Positions 8,591-17,288 of a stretch of 56,085 bases of DNA are shown in pieces. The position numbers and the translations under genes are program-made. Position 1 is the first letter of the stretch. Each line of letters starts with the position of its first letter. This DNA is from Desulfovibrionaceae bacterium (GTDB taxonomy: Bacteria; Desulfobacterota; Desulfovibrionia; Desulfovibrionales; Desulfovibrionaceae): positions 1 through 56,085 of the forward strand of contig WRIL01000015.1 of the NCBI GenBank assembly GCA_009782775.1. Reading direction: 5' to 3'. The notes beneath the pieces are model-generated. The model searched no databases, was not told the DNA's origin, and saw only the letters and a list, made by a program, of their open reading frames with translations.

Positions 8591-9373
8591 ATGAAAAAGA
8601 TAGCCGTGTGTTATAAATGGGTGCTTAATGACGGTGATATCCGGGTGAACGACAAGACGCGGGACCTGGATTTTGAAAAAAGCAAACCGCAGATCAACGA
8701 GTATGACCGCAATGGTCTGGCTGTGGGCGTCCAGCTCAAGGAAGCCAGCGGGGCGGAGCTTATCGGGATCACTTGCGGGGTGGATACGGAACCTTCCGCC
8801 AAAGACGCTCTGTCCCGCGGCCCGGACATGGTGTATTACCTAAATGATCCGGCCTTGGCCCAGGCGGACAGCGCCGCCAGTTCCAAGGTGCTGGCCGGGA
8901 TGGTCCGTTCTCTGGGCGATGTGGATGTGGTGCTCTGCTCCGAGTGTTCCAGCGATGATTTTGCTCAGCAGGTTGGTCCGCGCCTGGGAGCGTTGCTTGG
9001 CTATCCGGTGATCAGTTATGTTTCGGCGGTGAAGTTGGAAGGCGACGCCCTGGTTATGGATCGCAAGCTGGAAGAAGGCACGGAATCCGTCAAGGTCAAG
9101 GCCCCGGTGGTGGTGGTGGTGTCCCCGGATGTCTGCGAGGCCCCGATCCCCAGCGTGAAGCAGATTCTCGGCGCCAAGAAAAAGCCGGCCAATGCCATGG
9201 ATCTTGCGGGCGCGGGGCTCGGCCCGGACGCGGTCAAGCCTATGGTGACCGTGCAAAGCGTCAAGGCGCCGTTGACCAGCCGTAAGGCCGTGAACCTGCT
9301 TGGCGATGGCGAGAGCGTTGCCGACGCAGTGGCCAAGCTGGTGAAACAGCTTTCCACCGATGGACTGTTGTAG
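8591..9373 (+). CDS. fixA: Electron transfer flavoprotein beta subunit, FixA/YdiQ type
   Basis: This 260-residue EtfB-family protein matches E. coli FixA in order of motifs: AVCYKWVLNDGDIRVN at the start, LDFEKSKPQINEYDRNGL, DALSRGPDM near residue 75, DDFAQQVGPRLG and the C-terminal PIPSVKQILGAKKKP. It binds AMP or FAD at the interface with FixB. Start is ATG at 8591 behind GTGAGG. It is followed after 26 bases by fixB. Similarity to FixA rather than to beta-oxidation EtfB, together with fixC and fixX downstream, places it in the quinone-linked Fix/Ydi group. Confidence 0.9.
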   Translation: MKKIAVCYKWVLNDGDIRVNDKTRDLDFEKSKPQINEYDRNGLAVGVQLKEASGAELIGITCGVDTEPSAKDALSRGPDMVYYLNDPALAQADSAASSKVLAGMVRSLGDVDVVLCSECSSDDFAQQVGPRLGALLGYPVISYVSAVKLEGDALVMDRKLEEGTESVKVKAPVVVVVSPDVCEAPIPSVKQILGAKKKPANAMDLAGAGLGPDAVKPMVTVQSVKAPLTSRKAVNLLGDGESVADAVAKLVKQLSTDGLL

Positions 9374-9399
9374 AGTCCGCCGCATAAAAGGAGTTGAGT

Positions 9400-10329
9400 A
9401 TGAGTGATATCTGGATAATTGCAGAAAATACCCTTTGGGCGCGTACCCTGGCCGCCGCGGCCGCCGCTTTAGGCAAGGGCGGCAAAATCACGGCCTTTGT
9501 CCACGGCGACGAAGCCGCGGCCAAAGACGCCATTGCCCACGGCGCCTCTGAAGCCTTTTACCTGCCTCTGCCGGCCGATGCGCCCTGGGAGGCTTATACC
9601 CCGGCTCTGGTTGACAAGGCCAAGGCCGAAAAACCCGCCCTGATCCTGCTCAGCACCAGTCGCCGTTGCCGTGATGTGGCCGCCCGCATGGCCGCTCTGC
9701 TGGATGCCCCGTGTTTTTCCGACGGCAAAAATATTGCTCTCGCGGATGGCGGAGTAACGGCCAACACCTTGCTTTATGGCGGTCTGGCGGTTAAGACCTC
9801 CGTCGCCAAAGGCGCGACTGTGCTTGTCACCATCGGGGCCAAGGATTTCGATCATGGCGCTCCCGATGCTTCGCGTTCCGGCAAGATCGATACCCTGCCG
9901 CTGTCCGCGGCCGGGGTGAGCGTTACCGGGCGCAAACCGCGCGAGGCCCAGTCCGTGGATCTCGGCGCGGCCGCCAAGGTGGTGAGCGTTGGCCGCGGCG
10001 TTTCCAAGGAGAGCGACCTGGATACGGTCAGAGCCCTGGCCAAGTCCATGGGAGCGGAAGTGGCCTGTTCGCGCCCCATCGCCGAGTTTTTCAAATGGAT
10101 GCCCGAAGAATGCTACATCGGCATCTCCGGCCAGCAGATCAAGCCTCAACTGTACTTGGCCATCGGTATTTCCGGACAGGCCCAGCATTATTTCGGCATC
10201 CGCGACTCAAAGACCATCGTGAGCATCAACAAGGACAAAGAATGTCTCATGAACCAGCAGGCGGACTATTACATCCCCGCGGACTGGGAAGAGACAGTGG
10301 CGGAACTTGCCAAAGCCATTCACAAGTGA
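9400..10329 (+). CDS. fixB: Electron transfer flavoprotein alpha subunit, FixB/YdiR type
   Basis: Start set at ATG 9400, with AAAGGAG six bases upstream; the in-frame TTG at 9394 is too close to that site. The 309-residue protein has the FixB middle block (VSVGRGVSKESDL) and the FAD-binding C-terminal domain with GISGQQIKPQLYLAIGISGQ and SINKDKE. The usual APIF after INKD and GIVGD after ADY are replaced by CLMN-like residues and YIPAD. The ADY core is retained, so FAD binding may persist with a changed loop. It forms the ETF heterodimer with FixA and delivers or accepts electrons at the acyl-CoA dehydrogenase. Confidence 0.88.
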   Translation: MSDIWIIAENTLWARTLAAAAAALGKGGKITAFVHGDEAAAKDAIAHGASEAFYLPLPADAPWEAYTPALVDKAKAEKPALILLSTSRRCRDVAARMAALLDAPCFSDGKNIALADGGVTANTLLYGGLAVKTSVAKGATVLVTIGAKDFDHGAPDASRSGKIDTLPLSAAGVSVTGRKPREAQSVDLGAAAKVVSVGRGVSKESDLDTVRALAKSMGAEVACSRPIAEFFKWMPEECYIGISGQQIKPQLYLAIGISGQAQHYFGIRDSKTIVSINKDKECLMNQQADYYIPADWEETVAELAKAIHK

Positions 10330-10339
10330 GGATAAAAGC

Positions 10340-11629
10340 ATGGCCGATTATGATGCCATAGTTGTTGGAGCCGGACTTTCCGGCAGCACGGCCGCTTACT
10401 GCATGGCCAAGGCCGGTCTGAGCGTTCTGGTTCTGGAGCGCGGCGACGCGGCCGGGGTCAAGAACGTCACTGGCGGACGCCTCTATGGACACAGCCTGGA
10501 AAAGATCATTCCGGGTTTTGCCTCGGAGGCCCCGGTGGAACGTAAAATCGTGCGCGAGCGTGTCACCATGATGACGGAAGATAGCTGTTTCACAGCCGAC
10601 TTCCATTCGGCCTCGCGTTTCGCCGACCCCGCCTGCGCCTCCTATTCGGTATTGCGGGCGGAGTTTGACGCCTGGCTGGCCGGCAAAGCCGAAGAAGCCG
10701 GATGTGACATAGTCTGCCCGGCGCATGCCGACGAGCTTCTTGAGGAGAACGGCAAGATCACCGGCGTAAAGGCCGGGGATGACGAACTGACCGCCGAGGT
10801 GGTGTTGCTGGCTGACGGGGTTAACAGCTTGCTGGGCCAGAAGGCCGGTTTGAAAAAAGAGCTTTCCCCGCACCATGTGGCTGTGGGGGCCAAAGAAGTC
10901 ATTGAATTGCCCAAGGGGGTGATCAATGATCGCTTTGGCCTGAACGACGGGGAAGGCGCGGCCAACCTCTTTGCCGGCTTCGCCTCCGGCGGGATGGTGG
11001 GCGGCGGCTTCCTTTACACCAACAAAGAAAGCCTCTGCCTGGGCCTGGTTATCACCGTGGCCGACATGGCCAAGTCTTCCATCCGCCTGCCGGACCTGCT
11101 GGAAAAATTCCGTGACCACCCGGCGGTCAAACCCTTGGTGGCTGGTGGCAAACTGGTGGAATACTCCGCCCACCTGGTTCCGGAAGGCGGCCTGGCCATG
11201 TTGCCGGCCCTGAGCGCGGATAATCTGCTCCTTCTGGGCGATGCCGCCGGGTTCTGCATGAATCTGGGCTATACCGTGCGCGGTATGGATCTGGCCATTG
11301 CCTCCGGGCAACTGGCCGCCGAGACCGTGGTCGAGGCCAAGGGCAAGGGCGATTTCAGCAATGCCGCCCTTTCCGGTTACAAGTCCAAGCTGGAGCAGAG
11401 CTTTGTGCTCAAGGATATGCAAACGCACAAACACGCGCCGGACTTCATTGAGCATACCCCGCGCATGTTCAAGGAATACCCCGCCCTGGCCGCGGATGTC
11501 TTTACCCAGCTCTTCAGGGTGGATGGAACTCCTTCGAAGCTCATGCTGAAAAAGGCTCTCCCCCTGATCTCCAAGGTCGGTTTCCTGAACCTGATCAAAG
11601 ACGGCTTAAAAGGCACGAGGGCACTGTGA
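10340..11629 (+). CDS. fixC: FixC/YdiS-type ETF:quinone oxidoreductase flavoprotein
   Basis: Start set at ATG 10340 behind GAGGATAAAAGC; an earlier in-frame ATG overlaps fixB without a ribosome site. The 429-residue protein has an N-terminal FAD dinucleotide-binding motif GAGLSGS at residues 10-16, VLERGDAAGVKNVTGG, the FixC block SYSVLRAEFDAWL, GGGFLYTN, and the second FAD motif LLGDAAGFCMNLGYTVRGMDLA. The C-terminus ends FLNLIKDGLKG as in E. coli FixC. It transfers electrons between the ETF and the membrane quinone pool together with FixX. The fixX start overlaps its stop codon. Confidence 0.92.
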   Translation: MADYDAIVVGAGLSGSTAAYCMAKAGLSVLVLERGDAAGVKNVTGGRLYGHSLEKIIPGFASEAPVERKIVRERVTMMTEDSCFTADFHSASRFADPACASYSVLRAEFDAWLAGKAEEAGCDIVCPAHADELLEENGKITGVKAGDDELTAEVVLLADGVNSLLGQKAGLKKELSPHHVAVGAKEVIELPKGVINDRFGLNDGEGAANLFAGFASGGMVGGGFLYTNKESLCLGLVITVADMAKSSIRLPDLLEKFRDHPAVKPLVAGGKLVEYSAHLVPEGGLAMLPALSADNLLLLGDAAGFCMNLGYTVRGMDLAIASGQLAAETVVEAKGKGDFSNAALSGYKSKLEQSFVLKDMQTHKHAPDFIEHTPRMFKEYPALAADVFTQLFRVDGTPSKLMLKKALPLISKVGFLNLIKDGLKGTRAL

Positions 11630-11910
11630 TGAACGTAGAACAAAAACTCTCCCAGAATAAATTCGTGGTGGATGAAGGCAATCCGCATATTGTCACGCAC
11701 CAGGAGAAAATGGATCCGGCGGCGGTCAAGGCCTTGACCATGGTTTGCCCCGCCGGCCTGTACACCCAGGACGACAGCGGCAAGCTGGTTTTTGAAGTGG
11801 CCGGCTGCCTGGAATGCGGAACCTGCCGCGTGGCGATGGCGCATCTTCCGGGCGCCCTGGAATGGAATCACCCCAGGGCCTCTTTCGGGGTGCAGTTCCG
11901 CTACGGCTGA
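11629..11910 (+). CDS. fixX: FixX/YdiT ferredoxin-like protein
   Basis: Start taken at ATG 11629, whose A is the last base of the fixC stop (TGATG overlap), indicating translational coupling. The 93-residue protein has Cys40 in VCPAGLY and Cys60, Cys63 and Cys66 in GCLECGTC, the single iron-sulfur cluster pattern of FixX, and ends in WNHPRASFGVQFRYG, a highly typical FixX C-terminus. It is the iron-sulfur partner of FixC; together they correspond to one-piece ETF:quinone oxidoreductase. It is the last gene of the module and is followed by a strong terminator. Confidence 0.93.
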   Translation: MNVEQKLSQNKFVVDEGNPHIVTHQEKMDPAAVKALTMVCPAGLYTQDDSGKLVFEVAGCLECGTCRVAMAHLPGALEWNHPRASFGVQFRYG

Positions 11911-11934
11911 AAAAGGCGTTTTGTCAATTCTGAA

Positions 11935-11978
11935 CCTGTCTGAGGGCGGGCAACCCCCGCCCTCAGACAGGTGTTTTA
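11935..11978. terminator. Intrinsic terminator after fixX (probably bidirectional)
   Basis: A perfect 16-bp stem, CCTGTCTGAGGGCGGG (11935-11950) with CCCGCCCTCAGACAGG (11956-11971), five-base loop, then TGTTTTA. It closes the fix operon. On the other strand it follows the stop codon of the minus-strand phosphoethanolamine transferase gene, so it may serve both convergent transcripts. Confidence 0.85.
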
Positions 11979-14342
11979 TATGCCATAAGGAGAAGGTAGG
12001 CTTACCAGCAGGCAGGTGAGGTGTTCATACTGCCTTATTTTATCCGGCAGATCCGGGTCGAAAAAGGACCAGCCCGAATTCCAGGCGTATAATTTTGTCT
12101 TGGGAGGCAGCAATGGCAAAACATATTTTTTCACAGCCTCATCGGCCTTGAGATCATAACTGACGCCGCCGAGGCCGCTTTGCTCTATTGAGGCAGCTAT
12201 GCCGGCGGAGAGCGCGCGAAGTTTTTCTTCTTCTCCGGCGCCCCAAGCTTCCGCCAGCGCTGACCAGTACAGGTAATAACTGGTATTCCAGCCCGCGTCG
12301 GCTAAAATTCGTCCTGCCGCGGGATTGCTTGTCTTCAGCAAACACTTGGAGCGCAACCCGTATTGGGCGTCCAGGCCGTCAAGCAGCGCCAGCGCGGCGC
12401 TGTTATTTCTTTCGGTGAGATTTTTCATGTCCATCCACAAGAAGTCAAAACCTTTGGCCAATTGTTCCAGGTATTCCGAAAAATCCAAAGCCGCCATGCT
12501 CCCTGGGTCATGCCCCACCTGGAGCGTCGCTCGGCCTTCCAATTCCTCGTACATGATATCCACCTCAAAGCAGCGCAATCCGGCTCCCTGGGCCTGTTTG
12601 AGTTTAAACAGGCTGTTGGTCCGGTGCGCGGCCAGGATCGGCGGCCTTTCAAGGCCGAAGTTTCGCGCGGCGATTAACCCCGGATCGGTCTTGGGCTGTT
12701 TGCCGTCAGAAATGGCAGCTTCATCCAGTATCAAGCGGTACTCTTCGCTGCTGATGTCATACTCGGCCAAGCGGCTTGGGGTTTGAATGCCGGCCAGGCC
12801 AAGGTACAGGTCATAGATTAAGTCGTTAGTAAATATTTTTTCACGGTTGGCGAGCGCGGAACGTATCCTTTCCGGGTATTTTTCCTGGTAGGCTTGCGAA
12901 AACCACAAAAACATCGGGATGCGCGCCATCGTCCAGGTAAAATTTGAAAAGTCATGTCCGCCACCGCGGACAAAAATATCTTCTCCATGATCCGCGAAAT
13001 AAAGCAGGAAAACGGGCCTGTCCGCCTGCCGGGCCACCGTATGGTGGATATTTTTCAGTATTTCATCCGTGTATTTTATGCTTGTCAGATATTCCTGGTA
13101 TCTTTTGTGCCGGATTTTTTCTGCCAGGCTGCCCAGATGTTTTTTTTCATACATTGGCACCGGCTCGAAGTTCTCAGGATAACGCCGGTCATAAGGGCTG
13201 TGACTGCCCATCAGGTGGATTGCCAAAAAACTGTTTTTTTGCGGATCCGCTTTATCGAGAGCCTGTTCGATGAGCGGGAGCAATACGGAATCAGGCAGGG
13301 GCGCGCTCAACTGGAAACTGTGCGCCTTTGCGGTGAATTGCACGTTATCGGCCATATGGGCCAAGGCGGAAATAGGGTTGTCCCATGCTCCGAAGTGCAT
13401 TTGGTTGCTCAGCCAGGTGGTATGAATGCCGGCCTGCCTTGAAATGCCTAAAATATTCTGTCCTTGGGGAAAGGTCAGGCCGGTCAGGGCGCGGCCGTCC
13501 GTCAGCGCGGCGCCGAGAGCCTGTACTGTATGCGTATAAAAGGCGTAGGCATTTTCAAATACCACCCAGTCCGGCTGTTCACGAAGGGTGTCCGCCCAGG
13601 GGGTATTTTCCGCCGGACCGTTGTAACAATGCATAAAATCGCGGCTTGTGGCTTCGCCGATGACAATTATATATAGTTCGCCTTGTTCTTTCTTAATTGC
13701 GGCGTCAATCGGCTGATTTTCAATTATGGATTGATATTTATGGAAATCTTCAATGTCTTTGAAGTATTGATTATAAGTACTGTAAGTCGTTCTTATGATA
13801 TTATGTTGTGATAACAATATAAAGGAAATAATGATCGCAATGAATTGGATAATAGTTAGCAGTCGGTATTTTTTCGTATTTATATTGAAATATGTGATAG
13901 TAGTCGCGCATAATTTAGCTATAAACAATGTTAATATTATTAATGTTAGCGCTAAAATAATACCGCGTTGACTTATAATATACTCGGTAAAAAAATTATA
14001 TGATTCATGTGAATCACTTTGCAAGAAAGCCATGACATCTACAGACGAAAAACGAGAGCGGATTTTTCTATAATATAGATATAATATAGTCGCGCATCCG
14101 GCTGATATGGCACAAAATCCAACCAGCATATACCGGATAAATCGGGCGGTTTTGGAGCGTGAAAGCGACAGGGCGGCCACCACACCCATCAACAGGGAAT
14201 ACGCGAAAAAAGGAATTAGAAATTCAAGAAAACGCCGCGCTCCTGATTCTCTTAGGAAAAAAGATAGGGCGGCGGCCCAAAATAAAGCCAATGACACGCC
14301 GGCCATCGGCATCCATCTGGTTTTGCGGAGGTCAATGGACAT
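11976..14342 (-). CDS. Envelope phosphoethanolamine transferase fused to a GDPD-like phosphodiesterase domain
   Basis: A 788-residue protein with two enzyme domains. Residues 10-180 hold about five membrane segments as in EptA/CptA. Residues about 215-555 are a sulfatase-fold phosphoethanolamine transferase: Glu230 in VIGEATSRD, the probable nucleophile Thr270 in FYTHTVQAL, and FADHGED as later metal ligands. Residues about 560-788 carry the glycerophosphodiester phosphodiesterase signature: His573-Arg574 in AAHRTN, Glu593-x-Asp595, and His611-Asp612 in GHDPGS. The catalytic part should face the periplasm and modify lipid A or LPS core with phosphoethanolamine. The region 13650-14100 encoding the membrane part is much more AT-rich than its neighbours, suggesting transfer or relaxed codon use. 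No clear ribosome site precedes the ATG. The domain calls are firm; the joint function is inference. Confidence 0.82.
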   Translation of the reverse strand: MSIDLRKTRWMPMAGVSLALFWAAALSFFLRESGARRFLEFLIPFFAYSLLMGVVAALSLSRSKTARFIRYMLVGFCAISAGCATILYLYYRKIRSRFSSVDVMAFLQSDSHESYNFFTEYIISQRGIILALTLIILTLFIAKLCATTITYFNINTKKYRLLTIIQFIAIIISFILLSQHNIIRTTYSTYNQYFKDIEDFHKYQSIIENQPIDAAIKKEQGELYIIVIGEATSRDFMHCYNGPAENTPWADTLREQPDWVVFENAYAFYTHTVQALGAALTDGRALTGLTFPQGQNILGISRQAGIHTTWLSNQMHFGAWDNPISALAHMADNVQFTAKAHSFQLSAPLPDSVLLPLIEQALDKADPQKNSFLAIHLMGSHSPYDRRYPENFEPVPMYEKKHLGSLAEKIRHKRYQEYLTSIKYTDEILKNIHHTVARQADRPVFLLYFADHGEDIFVRGGGHDFSNFTWTMARIPMFLWFSQAYQEKYPERIRSALANREKIFTNDLIYDLYLGLAGIQTPSRLAEYDISSEEYRLILDEAAISDGKQPKTDPGLIAARNFGLERPPILAAHRTNSLFKLKQAQGAGLRCFEVDIMYEELEGRATLQVGHDPGSMAALDFSEYLEQLAKGFDFLWMDMKNLTERNNSAALALLDGLDAQYGLRSKCLLKTSNPAAGRILADAGWNTSYYLYWSALAEAWGAGEEEKLRALSAGIAASIEQSGLGGVSYDLKADEAVKKYVLPLLPPKTKLYAWNSGWSFFDPDLPDKIRQYEHLTCLLVSLPSPYGI

Positions 14343-14360
14343 GCGTGCTTAAAACGCCGA

Positions 14361-14394
14361 AACGCGGCTTCAGCCAGCAGGCTGAGGCCGCGTT
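14361..14394. other. Hairpin between efp and the phosphoethanolamine transferase gene
   Basis: AACGCGGCTTCAGCC (14361-14375) pairs with GGCTGAGGCCGCGTT (14380-14394) with one G-T pair and a 4-base loop. Reading the minus strand, TCGGCGTTTT follows, so it may be the efp terminator with an imperfect U-tract. It also sits 18 bases before the start of the downstream minus-strand gene and could block its ribosome binding site on a read-through transcript. Confidence 0.5.
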
Positions 14395-14605
14395 TGCTGC
14401 GTGAAAAGGTATTGTCTTAATTAATAGTATTGAGAGAAGCAAATGTCATGCCAGGCGACAGGTTCCAACGTCCAATAGGTGGCGGAACATTTCCATGATT
14501 ACTGTTACGGAACGCTATGTCATACTGGCGATTCATCTTTTTCCAACGGGTTTTTCAAAAACTTGAATAAGGATATCAGCTAAAATGCGGTAGGTTGTCC
14601 ACGGA

Positions 14606-15163
14606 CTATTCCCGGCTCAAATAGGCCCCAGTGCGCGTGTCCACCTTGATTTTATCGCCGATGTTCACAAAGAGGGGAACCTGCACCACCAGGCCGGTTT
14701 CCAGTGTGGCCGGCTTGGTGACGTTGGATACCGTGTCCCCTTTGACTCCCGGTTCCGTATCCCGCACCTCAAAGACTAGGGATACCGGCAGTTCCAGATC
14801 AATGGGCGCGCCGTTATACATGAGCGCCTGCACCATCTGGCTCTCTTTGAGATAGCCTTCCTTGCCGCCGGTGGCTCCGGCGCCGATGGGCATCTGTTCG
14901 TAACTGGTCAGATCCATAAAGATCAAATCCTCGCCGTCGCGGTATAAAAACTGCATCTCCCGCGTCTCCATATCCGGCCGCCCGACTTTTTCGCCGGAGC
15001 GGAAGGTGTTATCTTGGAGCCGCCCGGTTAGAATATTGCGCAGCTTGGTGCGCACCATAGCCCCGCCTTTGCCGGGCTTGAAGTGCTGGAATTCGACAAT
15101 CTCATAAGGGGTGCCGTCTATTTCGATGCGCAACCCCCTCCTGAAGTCCGTGGTGGAATACAT
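14606..15163 (-). CDS. efp: Translation elongation factor P
   Basis: The 185 residues match EF-P length and fold: an N-terminal KOW-like domain, then two OB domains. The tip loop that reaches the peptidyl-transferase centre reads FKPGKGGAM with Lys32 at the modifiable position, so this is the lysine type, not the rhamnosylated arginine type. EF-P relieves ribosome stalling at polyproline. No epmA/epmB is in the window. The following 263 bases to 14343 hold only the hairpin at 14361-14394. It is divergent from engB, whose coding start is 90 bases away. Confidence 0.96.
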   Translation of the reverse strand: MYSTTDFRRGLRIEIDGTPYEIVEFQHFKPGKGGAMVRTKLRNILTGRLQDNTFRSGEKVGRPDMETREMQFLYRDGEDLIFMDLTSYEQMPIGAGATGGKEGYLKESQMVQALMYNGAPIDLELPVSLVFEVRDTEPGVKGDTVSNVTKPATLETGLVVQVPLFVNIGDKIKVDTRTGAYLSRE

Positions 15164-15253
15164 TTAAGACCTCCGTTTGTGGCGAGACCAGCAGAATTAC
15201 CCCCCGGTCCGCCATCTTGTCAAGCCGGAGCAAAAGACGGTAACATAGCCGCC

Positions 15254-15853
15254 ATGCCCAAACTTATCCTGGAAAGCACCGTTTACACCCTGGAGCAGCT
15301 TTGCTCCTCCCCCTTGCTCGGACATCCCCAGGCGGCTTTGGCCGGGCGCTCCAACGTCGGCAAATCTTCGCTCATCAATGCCTTGGCCGGCCAAAAACAT
15401 CTGGCCAAGGTCAGTTCTACCCCGGGTAAGACCGCCAGCATCAATTTTTATCGGGCGGAACCGGAAGGCTTTTACCTCGCGGATCTGCCAGGTTACGGCT
15501 ACGCCCGGCGCGGCCGGGGGGAACGCCGGGACTGGAGCAGGCTTATCAGGGAATACCTGCAGGGGGCCAATCCTCCCCTGGCTCTGGTTTTACTGCTGGA
15601 TTGCCGCCTGGAGCCGCAGGAGGCGGACCTGGATCTTGTGGCCTTTGCCCGCTCCATGAATCTGAGGCTGCTTCCGGTTCTGACCAAGGCGGATCAATGC
15701 GCGCGCCGGGAACAGGAGTCCAGGCGGCGCGAGTGGGCGCTCCTCGTGCCGGAGGCTCATCTCTTGCTGGTGTCGTCCGTTGGTCCGGCCTCTTCCCGCA
15801 TAGGACTGGAAGAACTCTGGGCCGCCCTGCGTCTGCTTTTTCAACGGCCTTGA
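15254..15853 (+). CDS. engB: Ribosome biogenesis GTPase YsxC/EngB
   Basis: Start set at ATG 15254, giving a 199-residue protein of normal EngB length; the longer frame upstream runs through the efp promoter and its start. GTPase motifs are all present: G1 GRSNVGKSS (residues about 31-39), G2/switch STPGKT, G3 DLPGYG, and G4 TKAD. EngB is an essential GTPase needed for late 50S subunit assembly. It lies divergent from efp, another translation gene, with a shared 90-base promoter region. The ribosome binding site is weak. Confidence 0.93.
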   Translation: MPKLILESTVYTLEQLCSSPLLGHPQAALAGRSNVGKSSLINALAGQKHLAKVSSTPGKTASINFYRAEPEGFYLADLPGYGYARRGRGERRDWSRLIREYLQGANPPLALVLLLDCRLEPQEADLDLVAFARSMNLRLLPVLTKADQCARREQESRRREWALLVPEAHLLLVSSVGPASSRIGLEELWAALRLLFQRP

Positions 15854-15890
15854 CGCCCTGACGGGCTTTGCGGCAAAGCGAACGGGGATT

Positions 15891-17285
15891 TCACCCCGCG
15901 TTCAGGAAAGTCTTGAAGGCCAGGCAGGTGGCGTAAAGATCCGCCTTGCTGGTCAGTTCAAAAGGGCTGTGCATGGAGAGCACGGTGGGGCCGAAGTCAA
16001 TGATGTTCATGCCGTACTTGGCGAAGTGCATGGCCACGGTTCCGCCTCCGCCCTGGTCAACCTTGCCTAGTTCGGCCATCTGCCAGGGAATGCCGGCTTT
16101 GTTGAGCAGGCCGCGCAGCCAGGCCACATATTCGGCATGGGCATCGTTGGCCTCGTATTTGCCGCGGCTGCCGGTGAACTTGCAGAAACAGGGACCGTAG
16201 CCCAGCAGGGCGGCATTGAGTTTTTCGTGCAGGTCCGGCCAGTCCGGGTCTGAAGCCGGATGCACGTCGGCGGAAAGCCCCCGGCTGTTAAGCATGAGAT
16301 CGGCCAATGGCGTTTCCGGGCTCCAGTGCCGCAAAAGCTCCTGCATGCAGTATTCGAAGAAGCGGGATTTGGCCCCGGTGGAGCCTTCTGAACCGATCTC
16401 CTCCTTATCCAGGAAGACAAGGATTTGGGTATGGGGCGGCTCCTGGGCCAGGCTTTGCGTCAGGGCTTCCAGGGCCAGGAAGACGTTGACCCGGTCATCC
16501 TGGCCAAAGCCGCCGATGAGCGAGGAGTCCAGCCCGACCTCCAGGGCCGGCCCGGCCGGCACGGCTTGCAGTTCGGCGGAGTAGAGATCTTCTTCCACCA
16601 GCCCGTAGCGCTCATGGAGGAGGTTTAGCAGGCCGGCCTTGATTTTGTCTTTGCTTTCATCTTCTTTTTTCCTTCGCTGCCTGGAGGGCGCTTCCAGGGG
16701 GCGATGTCCCAGCACCAGGTTCATTTTTTCCGCTTCAAAGGCGGCGCGGAGCGGCTGGTCCATCTGTTTGGCGGCCAGGTGCGGCAGGAGATCCGCAATG
16801 GTAAAGACCGGCTCGCCGGGTTTTTCACCCAGGGCCAGGGTCAGGCTTTCGCCGTTTTCCTTGACGATCACGCCGTGCAGAGCCAGAGGACGGGCAAACC
16901 ACTGGTATTTGCGGATGCCTCCGTAATAGTGTGTTTTGGCCTGCCCTACCGAGCTCTGTTCCTGGAGGGGGCGCTGTTTCAGATCCAGGCGGGGGGTGTC
17001 GGTATGGGCAAAGATGAGATGCGCGCCCTGTCCGGGATTTTTCCGGCCGCGCCGGGCGGCGAATACGGCCTTGCCTTGCAAGGGGCGCAGGATTTTGCTC
17101 CCTTTGGGATCTTCTCCGAAACCGGCTTGGCGCAGAATCTGGCAGACATAGTCCGTGGTTTCGCGTTCGGTTTTGCAGCGGCTCAAAAAGTTCAGGTAAC
17201 GTGCCGCCAGGTCCTCGATTTTGCGTTTGTCTTTGGCGGAATTATAGACCTCCCAGCAATTCCTGGGAGTGAATTCAAATTGCAT
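15891..17285 (-). CDS. M18-family metalloaminopeptidase (aspartyl aminopeptidase type)
   Basis: The 464-residue protein matches peptidase family M18. Zinc-ligand regions are visible: FAHTDTPRLDLK near residue 92, GFGQDDRVN with the bridging Asp, DKEEIGSEG with catalytic Glu, and the C-terminal His in SMHSPFELTSKADLY. M18 enzymes are dodecameric cytosolic peptidases that trim N-terminal, often acidic, residues. Its ATG (17285) follows the motB stop by only 3 bases, so it is the third gene of a motA-motB operon, an unusual partner. The long charged insert RRKKEDESKDK around residue 205 is a feature of some bacterial members. Confidence 0.88.
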   Translation of the reverse strand: MQFEFTPRNCWEVYNSAKDKRKIEDLAARYLNFLSRCKTERETTDYVCQILRQAGFGEDPKGSKILRPLQGKAVFAARRGRKNPGQGAHLIFAHTDTPRLDLKQRPLQEQSSVGQAKTHYYGGIRKYQWFARPLALHGVIVKENGESLTLALGEKPGEPVFTIADLLPHLAAKQMDQPLRAAFEAEKMNLVLGHRPLEAPSRQRRKKEDESKDKIKAGLLNLLHERYGLVEEDLYSAELQAVPAGPALEVGLDSSLIGGFGQDDRVNVFLALEALTQSLAQEPPHTQILVFLDKEEIGSEGSTGAKSRFFEYCMQELLRHWSPETPLADLMLNSRGLSADVHPASDPDWPDLHEKLNAALLGYGPCFCKFTGSRGKYEANDAHAEYVAWLRGLLNKAGIPWQMAELGKVDQGGGGTVAMHFAKYGMNIIDFGPTVLSMHSPFELTSKADLYATCLAFKTFLNAG

Positions 17286-17288
17286 ATT

